This document shows positions 27,291-35,461 of a DNA stretch of 64,000 nt, one piece after another. Below the pieces are notes generated by a model that was given only the letters and a program-made list of their open reading frames with translations, did no database searches and had not been told where the DNA came from. The DNA is taken from the NCBI GenBank assembly GCA_030949705.1, contig JAUZSF010000004.1, positions 79,501 through 143,500 on the forward strand, written 5' to 3'. This DNA comes from Robiginitomaculum sp. Its GTDB lineage: Bacteria > Pseudomonadota > Alphaproteobacteria > Caulobacterales > Maricaulaceae. Made by a program: the position numbers and the translations under genes. The stretch's first letter is position 1; each line of letters begins with the position of its first letter.

Positions 27291-28142
27291 ATGAGTTTGA
27301 GAAAACAGATGCCAAGACTGCTCATCATGGAAGGCAATACGCTGGCCCAGCAGGCGCGCGCGGCGGCAATGGGCGTGCGTTCGGCCAGTGATGTGTATAT
27401 TCATGCGATAAGTGCGCATTTTCCTGATCTGCATCTGGATGTGATCCATGGGGCCGACCGGGGTCAGGCCCTGCCCGCGGGGATGAGCCTTGGCGATTAT
27501 GATGGTCTGGTGATCTCTGGTTCGGGCCTGCATGCCTATGACACCGATTTTGCGGTTACCAACCAGATTGATCTGGTGCGCGCCTTTGCCAAAACCGGCA
27601 AGCCGATCCTTGGTTCGTGCTGGGGATTGCAGATCGCAGTGATCGCAGCGGGCGGCACGGTGGGGCTTAGCCCCAACGGGCGCGAAGTGGGGGTGGCGCG
27701 CAATATCACCCTGAATGCAGTAGGGCGAGCGCATCCGATGTTTTCTGGCAAGCCCTCTGCCTTTGACGCCCTGTGCATTCATTATGATGAAATTCTCACC
27801 CTGCCAGCGGACGCCATTTTACTTTCTTCCAATACCCACAGTCCCATCCAAGGGGCCATCATCCCGCTGGAACAATCAGAAATTTGGGCCGTGCAATATC
27901 ATCCCGAATATGATCTGGCGCAAATCGCCATGATGATGCGCCTCTATGCGGACGATATGGTGGCTCAGGGCTTCTTTACCGATCCGGCCAATGGGGAAGA
28001 GTATATCGCCAAAATCGAGCGGTTGCATAAGTCCCCGGGTGATTTTGCGCTGGCCTGGCAAATGGGCATGGGTAAAACCATAACGGATGATCATCTGCGC
28101 CGGGCCGAGATCACCAACTGGATCAAAACCTGTATCCTATAG
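27291..28142 (+). CDS. class I glutamine amidotransferase-like protein
   Basis: A 283-residue GATase-1 fold protein similar to free-standing GMP-synthase-like amidotransferases. The catalytic triad is Cys110 in G-S-C-W-G-L-Q, His204 and Glu206 in Y-H-P-E-Y. It has no synthetase domain. I chose the ATG at 27291, which has GGGAGGCAGG upstream; the ATG at 27270 contains that site within itself. The C-terminal extension of about 70 residues past the triad is characteristic of this subgroup. It could hydrolyse a gamma-glutamyl amide, as PuuD does, which would fit the glutamine-synthetase-like enzyme close by, but this is an inference. Its stop overlaps the convergent alcohol dehydrogenase stop. 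Confidence 0.85.
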   Translation: MSLRKQMPRLLIMEGNTLAQQARAAAMGVRSASDVYIHAISAHFPDLHLDVIHGADRGQALPAGMSLGDYDGLVISGSGLHAYDTDFAVTNQIDLVRAFAKTGKPILGSCWGLQIAVIAAGGTVGLSPNGREVGVARNITLNAVGRAHPMFSGKPSAFDALCIHYDEILTLPADAILLSSNTHSPIQGAIIPLEQSEIWAVQYHPEYDLAQIAMMMRLYADDMVAQGFFTDPANGEEYIAKIERLHKSPGDFALAWQMGMGKTITDDHLRRAEITNWIKTCIL

Positions 28143-29300
28143 GGACAGATCACCCGTCATAGCGGCATCAAAAATGCGCCGTGCATCGACTTCGGTCAGG
28201 GCCACCGGATTGGTAGGCGCCGTGGGGTCCTTGGCTGCCATGGCGGCGATCAAATCGGCCCTGGCATCATCAATGCCAAATTCCTTTAGCGTATGGGGCA
28301 CGCCTAGGCTGGCCCGCCAATCCAGCACCCATTTCATAAAGCCGTCAAAGCCGCCGGCAATGTCCAAAAATGCGGTCAGGCGCTGCATTTTGTCTTCAAT
28401 CGCCGGGCGATTAAAGACCAGCACATAGGGCATCACCACCGCATTGGTCATGCCGTGATGGGTGTCGTATAGCGCGCCAATGGGATGAGCCAGCGCATGA
28501 ATACCGCCCAGCCCTTTTTGAAAGGCGATGGCCCCCATGCTGGCCGCCGCCAGAAGATGGGCCCGTGCATCAATATTGGTGCCGTCATCATAGGCGGTTT
28601 TCAGGGCGTCCTTGACCAGCCGCATGCCTTCCAGCGCGATGCCTTCGGACAAGGGGTGAAAGGTCGGGGCGCAAAACGCCTCCAGGCAATGCACAAAGGC
28701 ATCCACCCCGGCTCCGGCGGTCAGCAAAGGCGGCAGACCGATGGTCAGTTCGGGATCCGAGATCACCGTGACCGGCATCATTTTTGGATGGAAGATGATT
28801 TTCTTCTCGTGGCGCTGCTCATCCAAGATCACCGCGGCGCGGCCGACCTCGGAACCGGTACCCGCCGTGGTGGGAACGGCAATCACCGGGGCGATGGCAT
28901 CGGCATTGGCGCGGCTCCACCAATCGCCAACATCTTCATAATCCCAAAGGGGGCGGGTTTGACCTTGGGCAAAGGCGATGGCCTTGCCGCAATCCAGCGC
29001 CGAGCCACCACCAAAGGCGATTACCCCGTCATGATTACCGGCGCGATAGGCGGCCACCCCATCATCAACGTTTTTGCCCGTGGGATTGGGTTTCATATCG
29101 CTAAAGAGAGCCGTGGCCAGCCCGGCGTGTTCACAGGCCGCCAGAGCGTCCCTGATCATCGGCAAAGCCGCCAGACCCGGGTCCGTGACCAGCAAAGGCC
29201 GCATTATGCCAGCGCTCTTGAGCACCGCTGGCAATTCCTCAATTCGCCCCGCCCCAAAACGCATTTCGGTGGGGTAGCTCCAATTGGCAAAAAGTTTCAT
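28137..29300 (-). CDS. iron-containing alcohol dehydrogenase
   Basis: A 387-residue group III alcohol dehydrogenase. The NAD-binding G-G-G-S-A-L-D-C-G-K-A lies near 97-107, P-T-T-A-G-T-G-S-E-V near 142, and the iron ligands sit in D-A-F-V-H-C-L-E-A and in the histidine-rich H-A-L-A-H-P-I-G-A-L-Y-D-T-H-H-G. The start overlaps the stop of the glutamine-synthetase-like gene (ATGA), so the two are translationally coupled and probably act in one pathway, for example oxidising an alcohol group exposed on a gamma-glutamylated amine. The substrate is not known. Confidence 0.92.
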   Translation of the reverse strand: MKLFANWSYPTEMRFGAGRIEELPAVLKSAGIMRPLLVTDPGLAALPMIRDALAACEHAGLATALFSDMKPNPTGKNVDDGVAAYRAGNHDGVIAFGGGSALDCGKAIAFAQGQTRPLWDYEDVGDWWSRANADAIAPVIAVPTTAGTGSEVGRAAVILDEQRHEKKIIFHPKMMPVTVISDPELTIGLPPLLTAGAGVDAFVHCLEAFCAPTFHPLSEGIALEGMRLVKDALKTAYDDGTNIDARAHLLAAASMGAIAFQKGLGGIHALAHPIGALYDTHHGMTNAVVMPYVLVFNRPAIEDKMQRLTAFLDIAGGFDGFMKWVLDWRASLGVPHTLKEFGIDDARADLIAAMAAKDPTAPTNPVALTEVDARRIFDAAMTGDLSL

Positions 29301-30667
29301 GAGCGTTCAAATCCGCGTTTTAAATCCCAATCCGTAACCATCCGGTCGGCTTCGCTTTGCTCCCACCGCGCCGCATGGACATAATGATCAATCACCGCCT
29401 CGCCAAAGGCGACGCGTAGCATTTTTGAGCCATCCAGCGCGCTGGTGGCCTCGCGCAGGGTCCCCGGCACAGAACGCAAACCCTCGTCCCCATAGGCATC
29501 GCCGACAAAGCCCGGCTCCAGCGTCATTTTCTTTTCAATCCCGTCTATGCCCGCCGCCAACAGCGCCGCCATGGCCAGATAGGGGTTCAGATCGCCGCCA
29601 CCAATGCGGCATTCACAGCGGATGGCACGGCTATTTTCGCCAACCAGACGGAACCCAGCGGTGCGATTATCCCGCGACCAGATGGCCCGGGTCGGCGCAA
29701 AGGTGCCGGCGGCAAAGCGTTTATAGGAATTGATCATCGGGGCCAGAAACACCGTCATGGCGCTGGCGTGTTCCAAAAGCCCGGCCATGAAGGCGCGCAT
29801 CAGGTCCGACATGCCCAAATCGCTGTTTTTATCCAGAAACAAGGGCGTTTTGGCGCTCTTGTCCCACAAGGACATGTGGATATGACAGGAATTACCCGCC
29901 AGATCGGTACGCCATTTGGGCATAAAGGTGATGGCGCGGCCATGTGCATGGGCCATCTCTTTCATGCCGTTTTTCATGATCACATGATTATCGGCCATGG
30001 TCAGCGCGTCCGCATAGCGCACGTTCATTTCCTGTTGGCCCGGCCCCCATTCGCCCTTGGAATTTTCCACCGCAATACCGGCCCCTTGCAGGCCATTACG
30101 CATGGCGCGCAATAACGGTTCTTCCTTGCTGCCCTGAAAAATGTGATAGTCTTCGATATAGCGACCGCTGGGCTCAAGGTCTTGAAAATGCTTGGCGCTG
30201 GCGCTCTCATAACTTTCATTAAACAGATAAAATTCCAGTTCGGTGGCCATCATGGCGCTAAAACCCATGGCCTCCAGACGTGCCAGTTGCGCCTTCAAAA
30301 TGGCCCGGGGGCTGACCGGCAAGTCCTCGCCGGTATGGTGATCCAGTACATCGCAGAGCACCAGAGCCGTGCCCTCCAGCCATGGGATACGGCGCAAGGT
30401 GGACAGGTCCGGCTTGAGCGTAAAATCGCCATAACCCTTGTCCCAGCTGGTGCCCGCATAGCCCGGCACCAATTCCATCTCCATGTCATTGGCCAACAGA
30501 TAGTCACAGGCATGAGTTTCCTCATACCCGCCATCGACAAAAAACTGCGCATGAAATCTTTTACCCATCAGGCGGCCCTGCATATCGGCAAAACATACCA
30601 GAACCGTGTCGATCTGACCGGCCGAGACCTCCTCTTTCAGGGCTTGCAAAGTCAGGGGTGCGCTCAT
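29297..30667 (-). CDS. glutamine synthetase family protein (gamma-glutamylamine synthetase-like)
   Basis: A 456-residue member of the glutamine synthetase family that probably ligates glutamate to an amine other than ammonia, as PuuA does with putrescine. The beta-grasp domain is at about 15-110 and the catalytic domain at 115-450, with E-L-E-F-Y metal ligands, the G-P-G-Q-Q-E segment, N-S-C-H-I-H-M-S metal/ATP motif and N-R-T-A-G-F-R near 335. The adenylylation loop of housekeeping GlnA is absent, so it is not the nitrogen-assimilation enzyme. Its operon partner is an iron alcohol dehydrogenase. The upstream region carries a hairpin leader and a phased G-tract array. Confidence 0.9.
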   Translation of the reverse strand: MSAPLTLQALKEEVSAGQIDTVLVCFADMQGRLMGKRFHAQFFVDGGYEETHACDYLLANDMEMELVPGYAGTSWDKGYGDFTLKPDLSTLRRIPWLEGTALVLCDVLDHHTGEDLPVSPRAILKAQLARLEAMGFSAMMATELEFYLFNESYESASAKHFQDLEPSGRYIEDYHIFQGSKEEPLLRAMRNGLQGAGIAVENSKGEWGPGQQEMNVRYADALTMADNHVIMKNGMKEMAHAHGRAITFMPKWRTDLAGNSCHIHMSLWDKSAKTPLFLDKNSDLGMSDLMRAFMAGLLEHASAMTVFLAPMINSYKRFAAGTFAPTRAIWSRDNRTAGFRLVGENSRAIRCECRIGGGDLNPYLAMAALLAAGIDGIEKKMTLEPGFVGDAYGDEGLRSVPGTLREATSALDGSKMLRVAFGEAVIDHYVHAARWEQSEADRMVTDWDLKRGFERS

Positions 30668-30720
30668 GATATTTTCCCAAAAAAGTTAGAAATCCGGCCC
30701 GGTAGGAAGGCGTTTGACGC

Positions 30721-30742
30721 AAAAAGCGGGGATAAGCCCCGC
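30721..30742 (-). terminator. intrinsic terminator inside the leader of the glutamine-synthetase-like gene
   Basis: On the minus strand a six-base all-GC stem (GCGGGG/CCCCGC, arms 30737-30742 and 30726-30731) with a five-base loop is followed by TTTTT. It lies 54 bases before the ATG at 30667, so it would end transcription in the leader: either attenuation of the gene or the end of a small RNA. Confidence 0.7.
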
Positions 30743-30762
30743 CAGCAGCCCGGCAAAAGTTA

Positions 30763-30820
30763 GGCGCACTTGCAAACCCGCACAAGGTCTTTCCTGCGTG
30801 AGCACAGGTTCGCGCCCTGG
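30763..30820 (-). ncRNA. candidate structured leader RNA or small RNA
   Basis: On the minus strand GGCGC (30816-30812) can pair with GCGCC (30767-30763), GAACC (30811-30807) with GGTTT (30778-30774), and an inner CCTG/CAGG hairpin caps the structure. A terminator with T-run follows within 40 bases. I do not recognise a known riboswitch class in it. The true ends are unknown; this is a fold seen by eye, so confidence is low. Confidence 0.3.
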
Positions 30821-30928
30821 TTTTCGTATCTTCACCCTGTCAAAGAGCCATACAGGCAGGCATTCGCATCTCTGCATATGCCAGTATACCCCGTCCCTTT
30901 ATCCCGCGGATAAGGACCCCAAACCCAA

Positions 30929-31030
30929 GGGACAAAGAGGGATCATCAGGGGGATTTAAGGGGCTGATATGGGGTAAAACAAGCGCTACAAGGGGCTATC
31001 CGAGGGTCACACCAAGGGGTAAATGGCCCC
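30929..31030. repeat. helically phased G-tract array, upstream of the glutamine-synthetase-like gene
   Basis: Runs of three to five Gs start at 30929, 30939, 30949, 30960, 30971, 30992, 31004 and 31016, and a C4 run at 31027. The steps are 10, 10, 11, 11, 21, 12, 12 and 11, so one slot is missing and the mean is about 11 bp. Spacers are AT-rich, and most copies read A-GGGG-[A/T/C]. With respect to the downstream (minus-strand) gene the coding strand shows C-runs, the same orientation as in the array before pepP. Confidence 0.6.
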
Positions 31031-31144
31031 TCAACTTTTCCCTGAGCACACACCAAAACCGCCCCGTCATGGCCGGCATTTTCAAGATGCGTTCATGAGG
31101 GGCGGTCTGGTCGTTGATCCCGCCAGAGCGGGGATGGTCAGGCC

Positions 31145-32561
31145 TTAGAAAGCCAGCCAGCTGAACAGAAACAACGTATTGTTGTCGCTGGCATTGCGGC
31201 CAAAGCCGTCATAATTTTTCTTGCCGCCGTTAAACTTGTTATAGGCGGTGTATTGCAGCCCGACGCGGATATTAGACAGTGAATTGCCCGGCGATCCCTC
31301 TTTGCCAAAGGGGGGTGCAGTCCGCCTGGAACACAAACCCGTTGGAATTGGGTTTGCCAACCCGGCTGCCGTCAATTTCAACAGGTGAGAATATGCCCAC
31401 ATCCTGACTGCCCGTGGTGTTGAAATACCCCAAAGTCAGGCCATAGGTATTTTTGTAATAATAGGCCGCATTCACATTAAAGCTGTTCAGGCTGTTTTTC
31501 AGATTAGCGGCATCCCCGGCGGCAAAATCCGCATTCAGGGTCTGGCGCTCATGGATATAGCGCGAATTGACCGATACCGAATGATCACCATTAAAGTACT
31601 GATAGGTGGCATCAAAACCAATATCGCTGAATTTGTTTTTCAGGCCCCGTACCCGGTTCGGAAACAATTTGGTGACCATGCCAAAACTGCCAATGGAGAA
31701 GGAGGAATTGTCGCCTTCCTTGTTAATGGCAATCCGCCAATAGGGGGCCAGACCGCTCATCCGACCGGCATCGGCCGCAATACCAAGGCTGCCTAATGTA
31801 TTTTCGGCAATGGTGGTGTATTGACCTGCTTCCAGATACAGCATGTCGTTATAATAGCCATAAACAGTGGTGCCGATCACCTGGGTTGCCAGACCACCAT
31901 CAATCATGGGGCCAGCCCCTGGTCCCGGGGCCAATTCTGAGCCAGTAAAGGGAAAGCCCCAGCCCGGGGTGGAATTCCATGGGTCCTGAATGGTGGGATT
32001 ATTATTCACCGAGACGCCAAGGATCAGATCATTGCCGCCCAACTGGGTCTCGCGTGCATAGCGCACATCGGTATTATCCAATGCCACCGCCCGGTCTATG
32101 CCGGAATAGGTGGTTTGGGAAAACACCCCCAGCCCCGGTGCGATTTTACCCGCCAGAAAGAACGAAGCCTCGTCCAGGGCAAAATTGTCATTCTCGCCAA
32201 AATGCGGTGGGGCCATGCCCCCGGGTACGCCTTTCTTGGTACTGTCAAAAGAGGCAATCACCATGCCCGAAACCGGTAAATACCATTTCGGCGACGCCCC
32301 CATGGAATAGGCCAGCATTTTAAAGCGCCGGCCAAACGCATTGAGTTGCGGGCCAAACCCGCCAACATGACAGGCCGTACACGGCATATCGGTTTGCCGG
32401 GCAAAACTGGGCACTGCCTGGGCGCTGGTCGTGGAAAAAGCCAATAATAAGATTGCCGGGCTGGCCGCCTGAACAAGTACTTTGGCACACTTTTTCAGAA
32501 GGCCAGCCGGCCTGTAGGGAAGATTTGAAGAGGATAGTTTATGATGTAATGAATGTGCCAT
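31145..32561 (-). pseudogene. outer-membrane beta-barrel protein with an N-terminal CXXCH heme site, one frameshift
   Basis: After a signal peptide (cleavage near S-A-Q-A, about residue 52 from the ATG at 32561 or earlier) comes D-M-P-C-T-A-C-H-V-G-G-F-G-P, a single heme c binding site, then about 390 residues of alternating hydrophobic and polar strands typical of a porin, ending ...L-F-L-F-S-W-L-A-F with the terminal Phe of outer-membrane proteins. The frame breaks at a six-G run (31303-31308): removing one base joins F-Q-A-D-C-T-P to F-G-K-E-G-S-P-G-N and the proper C-terminus at 31145. As in addB this is a homopolymer, so an error in the sequence is likely. The start at 32561 has AGGAG eight bases upstream. 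It lies at the end of the nos cluster and may carry electrons or solutes at the outer membrane. Confidence 0.82.
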
Positions 32562-32698
32562 GATCCATGCTCCTGCTTGGTCTGTTGAACACATTCTCAA
32601 TATAAATATTTGGTAATGTTCATACAATGACGAATCAACCATTGCGCGTCTTTGTCACATTGTGCGCGCGTGTCGCAGGATATGGACACAAAATGGCC

Positions 32699-33256
32699 TT
32701 ATTGGGCGTAATAAGCGATCATCATACGCAATTGACCCTTGTCCCAGTCCGCCGCGCCGGTAAGGCGGGCGCGCTCGCGCCCCTGTCGATCCAGGATCAG
32801 GGTGGTCGGCACCACCGCGGTGTTGGTGGCAGCCAGTATGGCTTTGTCATTGCCATGAAACGCCGGCAGATTACCCAGCCCTTCGCGTTGCAGCCAGAGC
32901 GCCGGCGGCACCTGTCCCGGATGATCCAGATTAAGGGTGAGGACCACAATCTTTTCGCCCGCCAGATCGCTTTGCAGGCGGCTTAATGCTGGCATTTCGC
33001 GGCGACAGGACGGACACCAGGTGCCCCAGAGATTGAGGATCACCACCTGTCCGCGCCATTCAGCCAGGGTATGGGGTTTGCCCTTTTCATCCAAAAAGGA
33101 AAACACCCCCAGATCGCGGGGGGTATCATGGCGTTGCAGACCCAGCTCTACCCCATTGCCGCGCATCGCCATTTGCATAAACACCTGGCGCGCGGCAAAG
33201 AAAATCACCAGGGCGGCAAGGAACAGGGCAAAGCCGATCAGCGCCTTGCGGATCAT
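32699..33256 (-). CDS. TlpA-type thioredoxin-like protein, membrane-anchored
   Basis: A 185-residue periplasmic disulfide reductase. One N-terminal helix (about 5-25) anchors it; the thioredoxin domain follows with active site W-C-P-S-C in L-W-G-T-W-C-P-S-C-R-R-E-M-P and the V-V-P-T-T cis-proline loop. The ATG at 33256 overlaps the stop of the prenyltransferase gene; an upstream in-frame start would read through that gene. In nos clusters such proteins plausibly keep cysteines of NosL, Sco or apocytochromes reduced for copper or heme loading. That role is inferred from position. Confidence 0.9.
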   Translation of the reverse strand: MIRKALIGFALFLAALVIFFAARQVFMQMAMRGNGVELGLQRHDTPRDLGVFSFLDEKGKPHTLAEWRGQVVILNLWGTWCPSCRREMPALSRLQSDLAGEKIVVLTLNLDHPGQVPPALWLQREGLGNLPAFHGNDKAILAATNTAVVPTTLILDRQGRERARLTGAADWDKGQLRMMIAYYAQ

Positions 33257-34188
33257 CCGCCAACGCCCCGCGCCACGATAAAACCGATCGCCAGCAGGAG
33301 GCACAGGCTGGCATGGGCAAGCAGCGTAAAGGGGATGGCCGGGATCAACTGGCCCCGGCGCAAGGCCCGGCTTGCCAACGCCGACGGGATCAGCGCCAAC
33401 AGCGCCCCTTTGGGCCATAGGGGCACGGGCGCGGCGATGAGGCTGAGCGCGCCAATGCCAAAAAGCACCGCCAGGCCATGGCGCGCCAGTGCCGCCCCCA
33501 GCCGCACCGGCAGGGTGTTTTTGCCCGCCTGTTTGTCGGCCTCAATATCGGGGATGGAATTGACCCACAAAATGGCCGCGGTGAAACTGCCCATCACCAG
33601 ACCCAGCCACCAGGCCCCGGCGGGGATATGGCCAAGCAGCATATAGCTGACACCAATGGCCGGCAGTATCCCAAAGCACAGCGCAATGGTCAGATCACCC
33701 AGCCCCTTGGGGGCCAGACCGCCAGGCATGGAATAAAGCGCGGCAAACACCCCGCCGGTCAGCCCGATATAGAGCAAAGTCGGCCCGGTAATGGCACTCA
33801 AGTAAAGACCCATCAGCGCCCCGGCTGCCATCAGGACCATGCCTAAATTGCGCACCTCTTCGGCGCGCATCACCCCATTCTGGATAAAGCGGCTGCCACC
33901 GGTAAAGGGGTAAATGCGGGCCTGATTGGCCGCATCACTGCCGTTTTTGGCGTCAAAATAATCATTCAGGGCGTTTGCCCCCAAATGGATCAGCGCAATG
34001 TTAACAATGGCCGCCAGCACAAGGGGAAAAGAAAATGCCCCGGTGTGCAGATACCAGGCATAGGCAGAGGCCGCGATCACCGGCAAAACCGACGCGCTGA
34101 GGAAAGCCGGGCGCGTGGCGGCCACCCACATGGCCAGCAGATTACCGACATGGCGGCGGTGATAAAGCGCGAGACTGGGTTCGGTCAT
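33253..34188 (-). CDS. UbiA/MenA-family prenyltransferase
   Basis: A 311-residue membrane protein with about eight or nine helices. The two aspartate-rich metal sites are present: N-A-L-N-D-Y-F-D near residues 73-80 and S-I-P-D-I-E-A-D near 210. The N-D-Y-x-D spacing and the F-T-G-G-S-R stretch resemble MenA (1,4-dihydroxy-2-naphthoate prenyltransferase) more than UbiA or heme O synthase. It overlaps nosY and the TlpA gene by four bases, so it is part of the nos operon. No other menaquinone gene is in the window. It could modify a quinone used by NosGH, but the substrate is not shown. Confidence 0.85.
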   Translation of the reverse strand: MTEPSLALYHRRHVGNLLAMWVAATRPAFLSASVLPVIAASAYAWYLHTGAFSFPLVLAAIVNIALIHLGANALNDYFDAKNGSDAANQARIYPFTGGSRFIQNGVMRAEEVRNLGMVLMAAGALMGLYLSAITGPTLLYIGLTGGVFAALYSMPGGLAPKGLGDLTIALCFGILPAIGVSYMLLGHIPAGAWWLGLVMGSFTAAILWVNSIPDIEADKQAGKNTLPVRLGAALARHGLAVLFGIGALSLIAAPVPLWPKGALLALIPSALASRALRRGQLIPAIPFTLLAHASLCLLLAIGFIVARGVGG

Positions 34189-35012
34189 GGATAATCACCC
34201 CGTTTAAAGACATAAAAGCCGCCAAGCGCCAGAATAGCCCCCAGCCCAATGGGATAGAGCACAGAATAGAGCATAAAGCCCGTCCGGCCAAAAACGTCCA
34301 AAATCAGATAGGCCGTTGGCCCCAGCATCAGCAATTGCGGATCAAAAAGGATCATCGCCCCGCCGCGAAACACCTCCAGCGGATTAAGCAACGCAATGGT
34401 CATCACCAGTTCTGGCGCGGCCTGTGCCTTGATCAACAGGCCCAGCAGGATGAGGTCTAAAAACAACAAGAGGGTCAGCCAGAGCAACAGCGCCGCGCTT
34501 TGTGCCATTTCGGTGGTACGCGCCATGGCTGAGATCAAAAATCCAAAGCCCAAAAAGCAAAAGCTAAGCACCAGAAGCAACAGCGAATACCACGCCACCT
34601 GCCCCATGGGCACGGCGGCACCTTTGAGGGCACCCCACAGCACCGCCCCCAGCATGGCCACAAAAACGGGTAGGAAAATCACCACAAAACGCCCCGCAAA
34701 GCGGCCCCAATACCAGGCACCCAGGGAGACCGGCAAAGACAGCATATATTCATTCACCCCCGCCTCGCGGTCCCCAGCCAGGGATCGCACCGTGGTGATC
34801 AACACAAACAGCGGCATAATCGCCATGGTCAGTTGGATATAGGTGACCAGCAGGCGGGACAGGCCGGTAAAGCCGCGCACCCGCGACTCGCTAAGCCCAA
34901 AAACAAACAGGATCACTACAATGGCCCCAAAGATCAGCGCATAAAGCAAAAACCAGCGGGCGCGCAGGGATTCAGAAATATCCAGCCGCGCGGTATGTAA
35001 AAACCCCTTCAT
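34185..35012 (-). CDS. nosY: NosY, copper-site ABC transporter permease
   Basis: Six-helix ABC-2-type permease of 275 residues that with NosF and NosD forms the complex needed for assembling the CuZ centre of nitrous oxide reductase. Helices lie about 20-40, 55-75, 105-130, 140-165, 175-195 and 245-265. The T-T-V-R-S-L-A-G-D-R-E-A-G segment after the second helix is typical of NosY. Start and stop overlap nosL and the prenyltransferase by four bases. Confidence 0.94.
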   Translation of the reverse strand: MKGFLHTARLDISESLRARWFLLYALIFGAIVVILFVFGLSESRVRGFTGLSRLLVTYIQLTMAIMPLFVLITTVRSLAGDREAGVNEYMLSLPVSLGAWYWGRFAGRFVVIFLPVFVAMLGAVLWGALKGAAVPMGQVAWYSLLLLVLSFCFLGFGFLISAMARTTEMAQSAALLLWLTLLLFLDLILLGLLIKAQAAPELVMTIALLNPLEVFRGGAMILFDPQLLMLGPTAYLILDVFGRTGFMLYSVLYPIGLGAILALGGFYVFKRGDYP

Positions 35013-35461
35013 TGACCTGATCCCATTTTCATATCCATGCCCATTTTAGGGCGCGCCAATACGGACCGGACCATGGCATCAAAATCCACGGCTTTATCTG
35101 TTTTTTCGGCAATCGCCCCAAAGCCAAAATCCATGGGCGTGGTCTGATCGGTCACAAAGAACGCGGTGCGGGCATCCAGCCAGCCTTGCCCATCGGTCAT
35201 ATTCATCACCCAGACCTCGGCCTGGGCGCCCGAGCCGCCGTGGGCGTTCATCCACAACACCGCGCCGCCAATATCGTCAAAACGGTGCAACACGCCATCT
35301 TTTGCGCGAACCTCAGCGGCAAAATGCGGGTCCGAAATCATCATGCGGCATTGCTCGCATACATCGCGGTCATAATGGATCGCTTGCGGCCCGGTTTTTG
35401 GCCCGCCGCAGGCCCCAAGGCCCACCAGCATAATCACCAAAAGGGATGTAAACGCTTTCAT
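35009..35461 (-). CDS. nosL: NosL, copper-binding lipoprotein
   Basis: Outer-leaflet or periplasmic copper(I) carrier of 150 residues for NosZ maturation. It has a lipoprotein signal with lipobox L-G-A-C (about residue 18) and the copper motif C-E-Q-C-R-M-M-I near residues 35-42. The C-terminus is methionine-rich (P-K-M-G-M-D-M-K-M-G), which may add copper affinity. The ATG at 35461 overlaps the nosF stop. Longer upstream starts are inside nosF and not needed. Confidence 0.94.
   Translation of the reverse strand: MKAFTSLLVIMLVGLGACGGPKTGPQAIHYDRDVCEQCRMMISDPHFAAEVRAKDGVLHRFDDIGGAVLWMNAHGGSGAQAEVWVMNMTDGQGWLDARTAFFVTDQTTPMDFGFGAIAEKTDKAVDFDAMVRSVLARPKMGMDMKMGSGQ

Larger units (their letters stand above)
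30668..31144. other. 477-base intergenic region upstream of the glutamine-synthetase-like gene
   Basis: No credible gene is seen. On the minus strand, toward the glutamine-synthetase-like gene, it holds a phased C-tract array (30929-31030), a possible structured leader (about 30763-30820) and an intrinsic terminator (30721-30742). The end near 31040-31135 contains further GC-rich pairs (GACCGCCCC with GGGGCGGTC type), possibly a terminator for the minus-strand outer-membrane gene. Confidence 0.65.

Noticed and set aside
30763-30820. Cobalamin, SAM, glycine or guanidine riboswitch
   Set aside because: None of the conserved boxes I know for these classes is present; only generic stems were found.
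30686-30877. 63-codon open frame on the minus strand in the leader of the glutamine-synthetase-like gene
   Set aside because: It runs through the terminator hairpin, has no ribosome site and no recognisable domain; a structured leader explains the region better.
32582-32698. FNR box (TTGAGAATGTGTTCAA) before the heme-porin gene
   Set aside because: The half-sites are eight bases apart rather than six, so it does not fit the family spacing.
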